The position numbers were made by a program, and so were the translations under genes. Shown one piece after another: positions 24,374 through 34,572 of a stretch of DNA of 64,000 bases. This stretch comes from Adiantum capillus-veneris. Taxonomy: Eukaryota; Streptophyta; Polypodiopsida; Polypodiales; Pteridaceae. The notes under the pieces were generated by a model. It searched no databases. It was not told the DNA's origin and saw only the letters and a list, made by a program, of their open reading frames with translations. The stretch is from positions 136,355,920-136,419,919 of the forward strand of contig CM043964.1 in NCBI GenBank assembly GCA_014529385.2. Reading direction: 5' to 3'. Position 1 is the stretch's first letter, and each line of letters starts with the position of its first letter.

Positions 24374-26103
24374 GTTCCCCCCTTGGGCCAAAGCAAGCCA
24401 AGATGTAAAGTGCCACTAAGGTAGCGGAAAATCCTCTTAACAGCCTGCCAATGCTTAGACCCTGGGCTATGCATAAATCTGCTGACCTATGAGACTGCAA
24501 ACTGAATATCCGGCCTCGTGTTGTATACATAAATGAGGTATCCAACATCAGTTTGGTAAAGATTGACATCAACAGGATCGCCAGCATCATGTAGACTCAA
24601 CTTCAAACCTGTTTCCATGGGAGTGGCAATAGGTTTGCAATCCTCAAGTCCAAAATTACATAGCAATGTGTCTATGTAACTTTTCTGACACAAGGCAATA
24701 CCACCATCACACTGCTTAAACTGTATACCCAAGTAATGATGCAACAGCCCCAAATCTTTCATCTTGAAAGTAGCATTCAAATCAGCCTTAAATTCAGCAA
24801 TATGTCTCTCATTTGGTCCAGTGATCAGCAAATCATCAACATAAAGAACCACAATGAGAAGTACATCACCCTCATGCTTTACATACAATGTGCTTTCTGT
24901 TGGACTGTTACGAAAGCCTCGTTTAACCAAATGAGTGTCAGCTTTCTCATTACAAGCACGAGGAGATTGCTTCAACCCATACAAAGCCTTCTTACATCTG
25001 CACACTTTGTCCTCTTGTCCTTTTATGACAAAACCGCGAGGCTGCGTTACATAAACTTCCTCAAATATGTCACTGTTCAAGAAAGCAGTAACAATGTCTG
25101 ATTGATGTACATCCCAACCAAAATGAGCTGCCAATGCATATAGAAAACGTACAGTAGTCATACGACAAGTGGGAGCAAAAGTCTCTTCATAATCTATGCT
25201 TTTTTGCTGTGCATAAGCTTTTGCAACAAGTCGAGCCTTATGGCAATCGATCTCACCATCCGGCTTGCGTTTCAACTTGTAAACCCACTTCGTATCAATG
25301 GCCTTTTTGCCAGGAGGAAAATCACATAAAGTCCATGTGTCATTTTCTATAAGTGCATCATATTCTGATTGCATGGCAGCCATCCAATTTTTTGAATTAT
25401 GTGCTTCATCAAAAGACAGAGGCTCCTCAACATCATGTAAGCTAGACACAGCCAAAGCATAACAATATGATGCATAAGATGCATGACAAGAGCCTGAATG
25501 AGTGCGACTAGACAAAGGTGCATCCAATTTACTGTCACGCAAAGTGTGCACCAGCCATTTTGGCATACCTCTAGCCTGCTCATTTTCAGCCCTTTCCTCA
25601 TCAAGTACATCATGCACATTCGCATCAGTAATAGGTTGATCTAAAACATTTTCAAAAACCCCCATAGGCTGTACATATGCCTCATTGGAACTTACATTCG
25701 TATTTCCACCACTCAAAAGAGGCAACAAAGTGTCATAAATGTCCTGTGAGCTTACATTACTGTCTCTAGTACATGACAGCAAGGGCTGAACATAATCTTC
25801 CACTAACACTACATCTCGAGAAACCAGAATACGTTTTGTTTGTGGATGATACAACCTGTAACCTTTGCTTTCAGCACTATAACCAACAAAAATACATTTG
25901 ACAGCCTTATCATCCAATTTTCTGCGCTGCACTTGTGGCACCAAAGCATATGCCAAATAACCAAAAACACGCATGTGCTCAATAGAAGGCTTTCTATCAT
26001 GCCATGCTTCATATGGAGTAATAGACTGCAAAGATTTCGTAGGACACCTGTTAAGTACATAAGTGGCACACATGATGCCCTCAAGCCAAAAAGAATGCGG
26101 CAA
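24374..26103 (-). pseudogene. Copia I RT and partial integrase
   Basis: A 538-codon frame (26103-24487) runs from the integrase C-terminal domain (MPHSFWLEGIMCATYVLNRCP, YEAWHDRKPSIEHMRVFGYLAY) through the acidic/Ser-rich linker to RT (WVYKLKRKPDGEIDCHKARLV, VHQSDIVTAFLN, and the catalytic LYVDDLLITG). The frame is open across RT and has no stops, but the integrase catalytic core is absent because the segment is cut at 26103. The remaining bases to 24374 join RT to RNase H. Confidence 0.85.
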
Positions 26104-26470
26104 GAGAGACTCTCATCAAGAGAGATTAGCTTAATTTATATGCCAACATAGGACAATCTTGCATGTTTGTTCACAAAGGCTTTGACTTCCATGTAGGACT
26201 TGCATTTTATATACGCCCATAACTCTGGGGCTATCTTATGTTTCATTTTGTGCACTAAGAAATACACTCTTAGTTGTGTGCCTTGAGCTTCTTCATCTTC
26301 TCCAAGCTATTTTTGCATCCCTACAACCTTAATTCCAACAACGACTAAGAAGTCCAAGTGGCCTAGAGGCCATCTCTTGACTGAGGAGTTTAAAAACTAA
26401 AGAAGAAGAAGTTATGTTTTGATTGTATGGGAAGTGTTCATGGAAAAAAGGATTTCCCAAAGGAGAAGTT

Positions 26471-26697
26471 TTTTGGAATTAGGGTTGCAGAGAAACACAC
26501 ACAGCTTGGAGAAGATGAAGGAAGCTCGAGGCACACAATAGAGAGTGTGTTACTTAGTGTGCAATGGAAAGATAGATAGCCCTAGAGTGATGGGCGTATA
26601 TACAATGCACGGGGGAAAAAACCTCCTAAAGAGGGAAAAAATGCCCCGGCGGTCCTAGTGTGTTCACACACATCACTACCACATGTATATGGTAACA
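26471..26697 (-). repeat. 3' LTR of copia II
   Basis: On the plus strand it begins TTTTGGAATTAGGG (first bases TT where TG is expected) and ends GGTAACA. It is followed by aaatcccctctggagtg, which on the minus strand is the purine-rich tract cactccagaggggattt preceding the LTR. Confidence 0.9.
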
Positions 26698-27483
26698 AAT
26701 CCCCTCTGGAGTGATGCGGTGAATGAGAGCTGGTACATGAGTAAAGGGAAGTGCCATGCCCTGAGGATAGGATCTATCCACAAAGGGGAGTAAGCCCAAA
26801 GCTTTGCGGAAAGCTTCAAGATTCTCACGAGACAATGCCTTTGTGAAAAGATCTGCAAGGTTGTCCTGTGTTCGCACATAAGCCAAGCTGATCTCTCCTG
26901 CTGAGAGCCTCTCCCTGACATAGTGGTAATGCACCTCAATGTGCTTTGTGCGAGCATGAAAAACTGGGTTCCTCGCAACTGCCAATGCGCTCTGACTGTC
27001 AGTGTAGATAGTGTTGGCAGTGTCCTATCCAACACCCAAATCATCCATAAGGCGTCTGAGCCATACACACTCAACCGTAGCTGTGAAGACTGCCCTGTAC
27101 TCAGCCTCACAACTCGAAGTGGCCACAGTAGGTTGCTTCTTGCTCAACCATGATATGCATGAACTGCCAAGCATGAAACAAAAACCACTTGTGGACACTC
27201 GCGTGTCAAAACAACCAGCCCAATCTGAGTCCGAAAAAGCATGTAAGTCTGGCGGCAATGATTCCCCCTTGGGATAAAACAAGCCAAGATGTAAAGTGCC
27301 ACTAAGGTAGCGGAAAATCCTCTTGACAGCCTGCCAATGCTTAGACCCTGGGCTATGCAAAAATCTGCTGACCTGCGAGACTACAAACTGAATATCTAGC
27401 CTCGTGTTGCATACATAAATGAGGCAGCCAACAGCAGTTTGGTAAAGAGTGACATCAGCAGGATCGCTAGCGTCATGTAGACT
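26698..27483 (-). pseudogene. Copia II RNase H
   Basis: It carries the RNase H catalytic elements SDSDWAG, EAEYRAVF and TDSQSALAVARN, and ends LPFVDRSYPQG. A TAG near 27029 interrupts the frame; the same codon is CAG in element I. A TGA near 27484 separates it from the long integrase-RT frame. Confidence 0.85.
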
Positions 27484-29364
27484 TCACTTCAAACCTGTTT
27501 CCATGGGAGTGGCAATAGGTTTGCAATCCTCAAGTCCAAACTTACATAGCAATGTCTCTATGTAACTTTTCTGACACAAGGCAATACCACCATCACACTG
27601 CTTAAACTGTATACCCAAGTAATGATGCAACAGCCCCAAATCTTTCATCTTGAAAGTAGCATTCAAATCAGCCTTAAATTCAGCAATATGTCTCTGATTT
27701 GGTCCAGTGATAAGCAAATCATCAACATAAAGAACCGCAATGAGAAATACATCATCCTCACGCTTTACATACAATGTGCTTTCTGTTGGACTATTACGAA
27801 AGCCTTGTTTAACCAAATGAGTGTCAGCTTTCTCATACCAAGCACGAGGAGATTGATTCAACCCATACAAAGCCTTCTTACATCTGCACACTTTGTCCTC
27901 TTGTCCTTTTATGACAAAACCGCGAGGCTGCGTTACATAAACTTCCTCAAATATGTCACCATTCAAGAAAGCGGTAACAATGTCTGATTGATGTACATCC
28001 CAACCAAAATGAGCTGCCAATGCACATAGAAAATGCACAGTAGTCATACGACAAGTGGGAACAAAAGTGTCTTCATAATCTATGCCTTTTTGTTGTGCAT
28101 AACCCTTTGCAACAAGTCGAGCCTTATGGCGATCGACGATCTCACCATCCGGCTTGCGTTTCAACTTGTAAACCCACTTCGTACCAATGGCCTTTTTGCC
28201 AGGAGGCAAATCACAGAAAGTCCATGTGTCATTCTCTATAAGTGCATCATATTCTGATTGCATGGCAGCCATCCAATTTTCTGAATTCTGTGCTTCATCA
28301 AAAGACAGAGGCTCCTCAACATCATGTAAACTAGACACAGCCAAAGCATAACAATCTGATGCATAAGATGCATGGCGAGAGCCTGAACGAGTACGACTAG
28401 ACAAAGGTGCATCCAATTTACTGTCAAGCAAAGTGTGCACCAGCCATTTTGGCATACCTCTAGCCTGCTCATTTTCAGCCCTTTCCTCATCAAGTACATC
28501 ATGTACATCTGCATCAGTAATATGTTGGTTTAAAACATTTTCAGAAACCCCCATAGGCTGTACATTTGCCTCATTGGAACTTACATTCGTATTTCCACCA
28601 CTGAAAAGAGGCAACAAAGTGTCATAAATGTCATGTGAGCTTACATTACTGTCTCTAGTACATGACAGCAAGGGCTGAACATAATCTTCCACAAACACTA
28701 CATCTCGAGAAACCAGAATACGTTTTGTTTGCGGATGATACAACCTGTAACCTTTGCTTTCAGCACTATAACCAACAAAAATACATTTGACAGCCTTATC
28801 ATCCAATTTTCTGCGCTGCACTTGTGGCACCAAAGCATATGCCAAATAACCAAAAACACGCATGTGCTCAATAGAAGGCTTTCTATCATGCCATGCTTCA
28901 TATGGAGTAATAGACTGCAAAGATTTCGTAGGACACCTGTTAAGTACATAAGTGGCACACATGATGCTCTCAAGCCAAAAAGAATGCGGCAAAGCTTGAC
29001 TTTTGACCATACATCGTGCCATTTTGGTCAGCGACCTGTTTTGCCTCTTGTCAACACCATTTTGCTGAGGTGTATAAGGCACTGTACATTGGTGTTTTAT
29101 CCCACAACTAGCCAGAAATGCATTAAATTCATGAGACATATACTCCCCCCCTGGATCGGAACGGAGGGTGCCTATAGTACATTTTGAGACATTTTCAGCC
29201 ATAGCCAGAAATTGTTTGAAGCACATAAAAACTTCGGACTTCGCTTTAACCGGAAATACCCATGCATGCCTGGAGTAATCATCAATGAAAGTCACAAAGT
29301 ATAGGTAATTGCCCAAGGACGGAGTTTGCATGGGCCCACAAACATCACTATGCACAAGCTGCAA
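27484..29364 (-). CDS. Copia II integrase core and reverse transcriptase
   Basis: An open frame of 626 codons. It starts inside integrase: HSDVCGPM (first catalytic Asp, residue 5), then FIDDYSRHAWVFP, a second acidic block TLRSDPGGEYMSHEF, and QQNGVDKRQNRSL, where the usual catalytic Glu of QQNGVAER/VVER is replaced (VDK). The RT half has KWVYKLKRKPDGEI, VHQSDIVTAFLNGD and LYVDDLLITG with the YVDD catalytic pair intact. Integrase is probably inactive because of the altered Glu position, while RT looks intact. Confidence 0.9.
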   Translation of the reverse strand: MQLVHSDVCGPMQTPSLGNYLYFVTFIDDYSRHAWVFPVKAKSEVFMCFKQFLAMAENVSKCTIGTLRSDPGGEYMSHEFNAFLASCGIKHQCTVPYTPQQNGVDKRQNRSLTKMARCMVKSQALPHSFWLESIMCATYVLNRCPTKSLQSITPYEAWHDRKPSIEHMRVFGYLAYALVPQVQRRKLDDKAVKCIFVGYSAESKGYRLYHPQTKRILVSRDVVFVEDYVQPLLSCTRDSNVSSHDIYDTLLPLFSGGNTNVSSNEANVQPMGVSENVLNQHITDADVHDVLDEERAENEQARGMPKWLVHTLLDSKLDAPLSSRTRSGSRHASYASDCYALAVSSLHDVEEPLSFDEAQNSENWMAAMQSEYDALIENDTWTFCDLPPGKKAIGTKWVYKLKRKPDGEIVDRHKARLVAKGYAQQKGIDYEDTFVPTCRMTTVHFLCALAAHFGWDVHQSDIVTAFLNGDIFEEVYVTQPRGFVIKGQEDKVCRCKKALYGLNQSPRAWYEKADTHLVKQGFRNSPTESTLYVKREDDVFLIAVLYVDDLLITGPNQRHIAEFKADLNATFKMKDLGLLHHYLGIQFKQCDGGIALCQKSYIETLLCKFGLEDCKPIATPMETGLK

Positions 29365-29493
29365 CCTGCATGTGGCCCGAACTCAACCATCCTTTGGAAA
29401 TTTAGAACGTTGCATCTTACCCAAAATACAGCCTTCACAAACATGTTTGACAGGTGCTTCAAGAGGCGGCAAAGAAGCAACCATATCAGATTT

Positions 29494-30300
29494 CTACAAA
29501 CGCAGCAAACTGGCAAAATTCAGATGACCAAAATGTGCATGCCAAAGTTTTGCATCTGAAATAGCCCTTGAATCTGCAACAGCATTTGCAAAATTTTGTC
29601 CACACTTGTCATACAAAGTGAGCTTATACAGCCCACGGCACAAAAGCCCAGATGCAACAATTTCATCACCAAAATTGAGATCATGAACTATACATCTATC
29701 ATCCACAAATTTGACTACAAGTCCAAGTCTAGCAAGTGCAGATACAGACAAGAGATTCTTCTTGATCCTAGGTACATAAAGTGCATCAACAAGTGTGAAG
29801 GAACTGCCATTAGCAGCAGTGAGTACGATCTTTCCAACTCCCTGAACTGGATAAGAGGCGTTGTTGGCACAAGTGACTGAATTTCCATGAGGGACAGACT
29901 CGAGAGAGGTAAACAATTCACGATGTGAGGTAATGTGCTTTGTAGCACCACTGTCAAAATACCACACATGTGAATCTGCAACAACTGACAAGCATGCATC
30001 ATGGACAGCAAGATTGTAAGTGCACTGTGCTCTAAAAGCCCATTCTGCATCAACATCAGCAACACAGTCTCCTTTCACAGAAGACTCAACAATGGCTGCA
30101 TTTGTAGTGGAACCAGCATTTGCAGTGGAACCACCCTCTTTCTTCTTAGCCTCTTTGGCCTTCAACTTAGGACACGACTTGATCAAGTGATCATTGGCTT
30201 TACAATAATGGCAACGCATCTTCTTTTTTCCCTTATCACCAAAATTTCCAAACGAATTGCTGCCAGCAAAAGCATTAGGAACAAAAATTTTGCCACTCAC
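29494..30300 (-). CDS. Copia II nucleocapsid, protease and integrase zinc finger
   Basis: 268 codons. The zinc knuckle is CHYCKANDHLIKSC (C-x2-C-x4-H-x4-C). The protease active site is WYFDSGATKHITSHRELFTS (D-S-G). The pre-integrase domain ends with DAKLWHAHFGHLNFASL, holding the two zinc-finger His residues. The frame closes at a TAG where element family logic expects Gln; the remaining integrase zinc-finger Cys residues (HVCEGCILGKM) lie just downstream in the minus-strand reading. Confidence 0.9.
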   Translation of the reverse strand: MSGKIFVPNAFAGSNSFGNFGDKGKKKMRCHYCKANDHLIKSCPKLKAKEAKKKEGGSTANAGSTTNAAIVESSVKGDCVADVDAEWAFRAQCTYNLAVHDACLSVVADSHVWYFDSGATKHITSHRELFTSLESVPHGNSVTCANNASYPVQGVGKIVLTAANGSSFTLVDALYVPRIKKNLLSVSALARLGLVVKFVDDRCIVHDLNFGDEIVASGLLCRGLYKLTLYDKCGQNFANAVADSRAISDAKLWHAHFGHLNFASLLRL

Positions 30301-30426
30301 AGCAGAACCATAAGAAGTGGCTGCATTGCTGTTACCACCCTTTCTTTGAGAAGCAATAAAAGCATGTTCAACTGCACGCTATCTAGTCCTGTTTTTTCTG
30401 GAAAGTGACTCTTGCAACAGCAATGT

Positions 30427-31062
30427 TCATAATGCAACAAACTTGACAACTTCTGGATTTCCTTGGGTCATAAGTCTCCAAGTACTAGCAAAAGTCTGGT
30501 AAGAATCTGGTAAGGCATCAAGAACAGTCTGCACAAGGGAACTGTCTGAAATAACTTCACGTGCAGAAATAAGTTGCTCATTGATATCCTTGACACGAGC
30601 AAGGAAAGTGTCCATATCATCTTCCTCATGCATAATCTTCGACTCCAGCTCTTTACGCAGCAAAGGAATTTTAGCCTCATTGCAGCTTGCATAAAGACCC
30701 ACTACAATATCCCAAGCCTGTTTTGCAGTTTTTGCTGAACGGATGTGAGGAACAATGGTGCGCTTCACAGACAACACAATAAATGCATGAGCCTATGCAT
30801 CCTTAACATCCCAATGAGCTTGTTCTTTCGTAGGAAAAACAACTCTAACAGCTGCAATCCTTGCAGCAAGACCTGCAACATCCTCAACATCGCCTACATC
30901 CTCAGAACCAGGACGTACATCAATGCCCTGCACAATGTTCTAGACACCCTTTGACACAAGAACATGCTGCATCATATAAGCCCACATAGGGTAGTTGTCC
31001 CCATCCAACCTGTCCTCAACAGCAAACATCTTGAGCACATCTGTGTTGTTGTTGTGAGCCAT
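30427..31062 (-). pseudogene. Copia II gag capsid
   Basis: It starts at the ATG on the minus strand at 31062 (MAHNNNTDVLKMFAVEDRLDGD, with NYPMWAYMMQHVLVSKG, the typical copia gag N-terminus). The UBN2-type capsid region (SAKTAKQAWDIVVGLYASCNEAKIPLLRKELESK) is open at 30777-30427. Two in-frame TAG codons lie between the start and this region. Confidence 0.85.
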
Positions 31063-31413
31063 GGTTAATTCCTGCACCTGATGTGAAAACTGTCCGAAAA
31101 TAGGAGAAACGGAGCGGGAACAACCTGTGCTATATAGCACAAACCGTAGAAGACTATAAGGCACTTGTTATGCAAAAAACGGCACTGACAAAAATTCTGC
31201 ACAAAATGACAAAATAGCCTGTGCAGTACTGCCTGTAGTGGAAACGGAAGCCGAAATGAGCCCAAATAAAAATTCTGAGCAGACCAAGCTCTACGAGCTT
31301 ACCCAAAATATTTGTCGACCTGCGAACACTTGCCAAACCTCACTGAAATCGGAGAAAGTGAGCAGACGTGTGTGTTGGAGCAGCTGGCGACTAAGCCCGA
31401 GAGGACGTGACCT

Positions 31414-31426
31414 GCTCTGATACCAA
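31414..31426 (-). other. Primer-binding site, initiator Met tRNA (copia II)
   Basis: The minus strand reads TTGGTATCAGAGC one base after the 5' LTR end. TGGTATCAGAGC is the well-known complement of the plant initiator Met tRNA 3' end. Confidence 0.9.
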
Positions 31427-31427
31427 T

Positions 31428-31654
31428 TGTTGGAATTAGGGTTGCAGAGAAACACACACAGCTTGGAGAAGACGAAGGAAGCTCAAGGCACTCAATAGAG
31501 AGTGTGTTACTTAGTGTGCATTGGAAAGATAGATAGCCCTAGAGTGATGGGCGTATATACAATGCACGGGGGAAAAAACCTCCTAAAGAGGGAAAAAATG
31601 CCCCGGCGGTCCTAGTGTGTTCACACACATCACTACCACATGTATATGGTAACA
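31428..31654 (-). repeat. 5' LTR of copia II
   Basis: 227 bp, TG...CA, followed by the target-site duplication AAGTT. A TATA-like gtatatac (about 31552-31559) lies on both strands and could be the promoter. Confidence 0.9.
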
Positions 31655-31659
31655 AAGTT

Positions 31660-32230
31660 TGCTACCTAGGGTAACAAAAAAGTGGTTCATATGGTGCAAT
31701 TGCTTCCTGGAATTCTATTTGCATTACTCCAATGTAAAGCTAACACATATTGAAGCAGTTCATGAGTGCTCTACCACTACCTGTATGTGGCAACCAACAT
31801 TTGGCCAACATGAGCTTGTAAAAATGCATGGCTACATTTAAGGTCAGAAGGTGATAATCCTTGTATATGATGGAGCTTCTCAAAATTTCATTAATTATAA
31901 GTTAGGGAAACATTGCGGTCTATCTTAGACACTTTGTTCCCACTGCTACAAGGTAGTTATGATCAATGCCCATGATGTTGGACTGTGGGATGCTTAGGTC
32001 AAAGGTTTACCTCTTGAGATCCAAGGGTATCATATTATCTTAGATTTTCATGCGATGAACATCAATACGATAGATGTGGTGTTGAGTTAGGAGTGGTTGC
32101 ATGAGTTAGGCTTGTCATTACATCATACTTATGAGCATAGCAGTATTATGTTTCCAATGGTATGTATGTGTTGCAATCAAGGGAAAAAGATATACCTCCC
32201 TTACCACTCCTTTGTACATTTGAGCTTACG
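31660..32230 (+). pseudogene. Gypsy D relic: aspartic protease region
   Basis: The plus-strand sequence reads GQKVIILVYDGASQNFINYKLGKHCGL, corresponding to a retropepsin active site (usually DSGASHNFI), then LEIQGYHIILDFHAMNIN and EWLHELGLSLHH, as in plant gypsy proteases. Stops interrupt it. It continues the knuckle at 21868-21997 and 26341-26470 across the AAGTT insertion site of copia II, so the old host of the copia element was a plus-strand gypsy. Confidence 0.6.
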
Positions 32231-34572
32231 AAGATCTTTTCTATTTGCTATTTAGGCATATTAATTGACATCTTCTTTATAGCTTGGAACTCTCATTGAG
32301 CTTGTAACACATCATAATTATTATAATGGCTTGAAATAAATCAAGAAATTACATTACATGGCTACATTGGAAAAGTGTGTAACTCCAATCTTTATTACTT
32401 CTTTATATCCATCCTTGATGTGTAGTTGCAAGGCTTGGGTCTTTAGCAAATCCTGTTAATTGATGTTGGCTCAGCTAATATTCCCCCTTGCAATTTTAGT
32501 GCGCATCCTCGGGTACTGTTGAGAAGTATCCAGGGAGGATAGAAGGTTGTTTATTGATTGTAGATGGGATGTATTGTCATCATTGGTCAATGAATCTATT
32601 GGTGAGGTTTATTCTATTGTGGCATCTTGAATGTCCAAATTTGTGAAAATATCCAATGTGAGTTGATGATGTTGTATTGTCTATTGTAGTAGCATAATTG
32701 CGAGGCTTGTTCATTATTTATTAAGAGTTTGTACAAGAGAAGTAGAGAACTGAGGATTCAAATTAGAGTCAAATACTTGGATAATCAAAAGGAAAAAAAC
32801 CCATTGGGAAAAAAGAGCCTTTGGGATAGGCACATTATTGGGGTACTTATTAGCATGGGAAATATGAACAAAGTACTCAAGGGATTATTTGCTAATGTAT
32901 ATAGGAATAAGATGGCTGCAAATATTAAAGGAGTAGTATAGAAGATTGGTTTTCCTATTGTAGTCCATCCAAGGTGCATAGGTGGAAGCAAAAAAGACTA
33001 TCTAATGCACATGTCCAATGATGGGACATCCTATATGCATACACAGAAATGCACCAAAAACGATATGTTGTGCAAGAAAGAATTTTGAGGGGTTCTTCAA
33101 AAAGAAGGTATAGTTATAGAAGCATATGACATGGCTCTACAAGTTGGCACCCCTTTAAGAAGGGTTTTCATTGTTGAGGATATGTGCTCTTACCTTAATG
33201 TGCATTGTGCCACTCCACCTTTTCTAAGTTAATAGACTTTGACTCTTATGCTCATCTCTTCAACATGAACGACATGACGTAGATAAGCTCAACTCTTCTA
33301 GCTTGAGCATAAGCCTAATAACTTTGACTCTTGTGCTCATCTCTTCTAGCATGAACAACATGGCTTAGATAAGCTCAACTCTTCTAGCTTGAGAATAAGC
33401 CCAATAACTTTGACTCTTGTACTCATCTCTTCTAGCATGAACAACATGACTTAGATAAGCTCAACTCTTCCAGCTTGAGCATAAGACTAATAACTAAAAA
33501 TATTAACACAAAGTTTATTAAGACTTGAATCTTTGGGAATAACGCTTTGCTTATTTCAGGGCTTAGCAGCCCAAATCAGACTATGCCAAAGAGTGTTTTT
33601 TGCACAATGGTGATTTGAATTTTTACGTTCTTGTGCTTACCACAAACATTTCTTCTAGTACATGTACGCTTGAATCCTCAAAGAGTGGATTATTAAAGGA
33701 CCAAGTTGGAACTAAAGGTTTCTTTTGCCATACATATCTAATCATCTTTGTGTCTGTAGCTATGTCGGTTGTGTTGTCTTTCTTTGACGTTGAAGACTCC
33801 ATAATTTATCTGTTTGCTTCTCCAAGTAGGCATATTGAAAGGAGTCTTTGATGTTGTTGTAGGCCTCTATTGATTGTCAATATTTGAACTTTGACTAGGA
33901 GCACTGGAAGACTTAAGGATCCAAATCCTCCAATTACCTTTGTAGCTTCTTTGATGACTTTGTCTGGCACGAGGTCTTGCTGAGCTTTTGAGATCTTCAT
34001 ATAGCTTGTCTATAAGTGCCATTAGCCTTTGGTGGACTAGTAGCCAAAATCTTGTATATCCTATGTAGAATTATTGTATAAGAAGATGATTCTTTGAAAT
34101 CCACCTTTGATTTGTATTTTCTAGAGGATAGTCGTAGGCTTTAGTATCAATCGGTGTTGGTCTTTTACATTGCCCCTTTCTAGGAATCCTTGAATGTTGT
34201 CAAGTTTGATACCCATTTAACCTTCTTCCTTGGGAGGGTCTTGATTGTGCTTCATATGATGTGATCTTTGGTTTTGGTACCCATACCTATCTATTACCTA
34301 TGTAGTACCTTGTTCTTCCAAACTATATTGTGAAGCAGCTATCCATCCCATGTGTTTGTCTTTCAATGTTAATCTTTTGTCTTCAATCCACATTGATGAC
34401 TAACTTATATAAGAATTCTCGGGACAAACACTTTAACGACTTTCTCATGCTTTAATGAGTACTTGAGTTGAAATACTTTTTCTTTCTTGGGCTATCCTAT
34501 TGAGTTTCTGTTTGAGTCAATGTTTGTCACATCTATTATGATAGTCAGTGGAGCATCCACTTTAGCTTTACC
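32231..34572. other. Unassigned DNA between gypsy D and copia III
   Basis: No recognisable gene. A 70-codon basic frame at 32729-32941 has no known features. An 86-bp tandem repeat sits at 33233-33498. The rest is AT-rich and may be the eroded continuation of gypsy D, but no RT or integrase motif is visible. Confidence 0.4.
33233..33498. repeat. 86-bp tandem repeat, three copies
   Basis: Units begin with actttgactcttatgctcat (33236), actttgactcttgtgctcat (about 33322) and actttgactcttgtactcat (about 33408). Each runs through catgaacaacatgncttagataagctcaactcttcnagcttgag. The units are highly similar, so this is a relatively young local array. Confidence 0.85.

Larger units (their letters stand above)
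21998..26103 (-). mobile_element. Copia element I (partial, minus strand)
   Basis: From low to high coordinates: a 227-bp 3' LTR (21998-22224), a polypurine tract, RNase H (split by a solo LTR), RT and the C-terminal half of integrase. It stops abruptly at 26103 where the duplicated flank begins. Gag, protease and the integrase N-terminus and catalytic core are missing, as is the 5' LTR. Same family as element II, but noticeably diverged from it. Confidence 0.85.
21631..28990. repeat. Tandem duplication, two units of about 2.85 kb
   Basis: Unit 1 (21631-26103) and unit 2 (26104 to about 28990) carry the same order: 367 bp of old flank, the AAGTT target sequence, a copia 3' LTR, RNase H, RT and part of integrase. 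Unit 1 is longer only because of the solo LTR at 22731-24368. The 367-bp flanks (21631-21997 and 26104-26470) are identical by direct reading. The junction at 26103/26104 joins integrase sequence to flank sequence. Confidence 0.8.
26471..31654 (-). mobile_element. Copia element II, complete, with target-site duplication
   Basis: 5,184 bp on the minus strand. Two 227-bp LTRs (31428-31654 and 26471-26697) differ by eye at five positions. The 5-bp target-site duplication AAGTT lies at 26466-26470 and 31655-31659. The primer site matches initiator Met tRNA, and the gene order gag, protease, integrase, RT, RNase H is the Ty1/copia order. Several in-frame stops make this copy non-autonomous; several of them look like CAG or CGA changed by C-to-T. 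Confidence 0.95.

Noticed and set aside
24736-25101. 121-codon plus-strand frame (repeated at 27622-27987)
   Set aside because: Antisense shadow of the copia RT; it recurs only because the RT is duplicated.
33233-33498. Possible CRISPR-like array
   Set aside because: Units are directly adjacent with no unique spacers, and the genome is eukaryotic; it is an ordinary tandem repeat.
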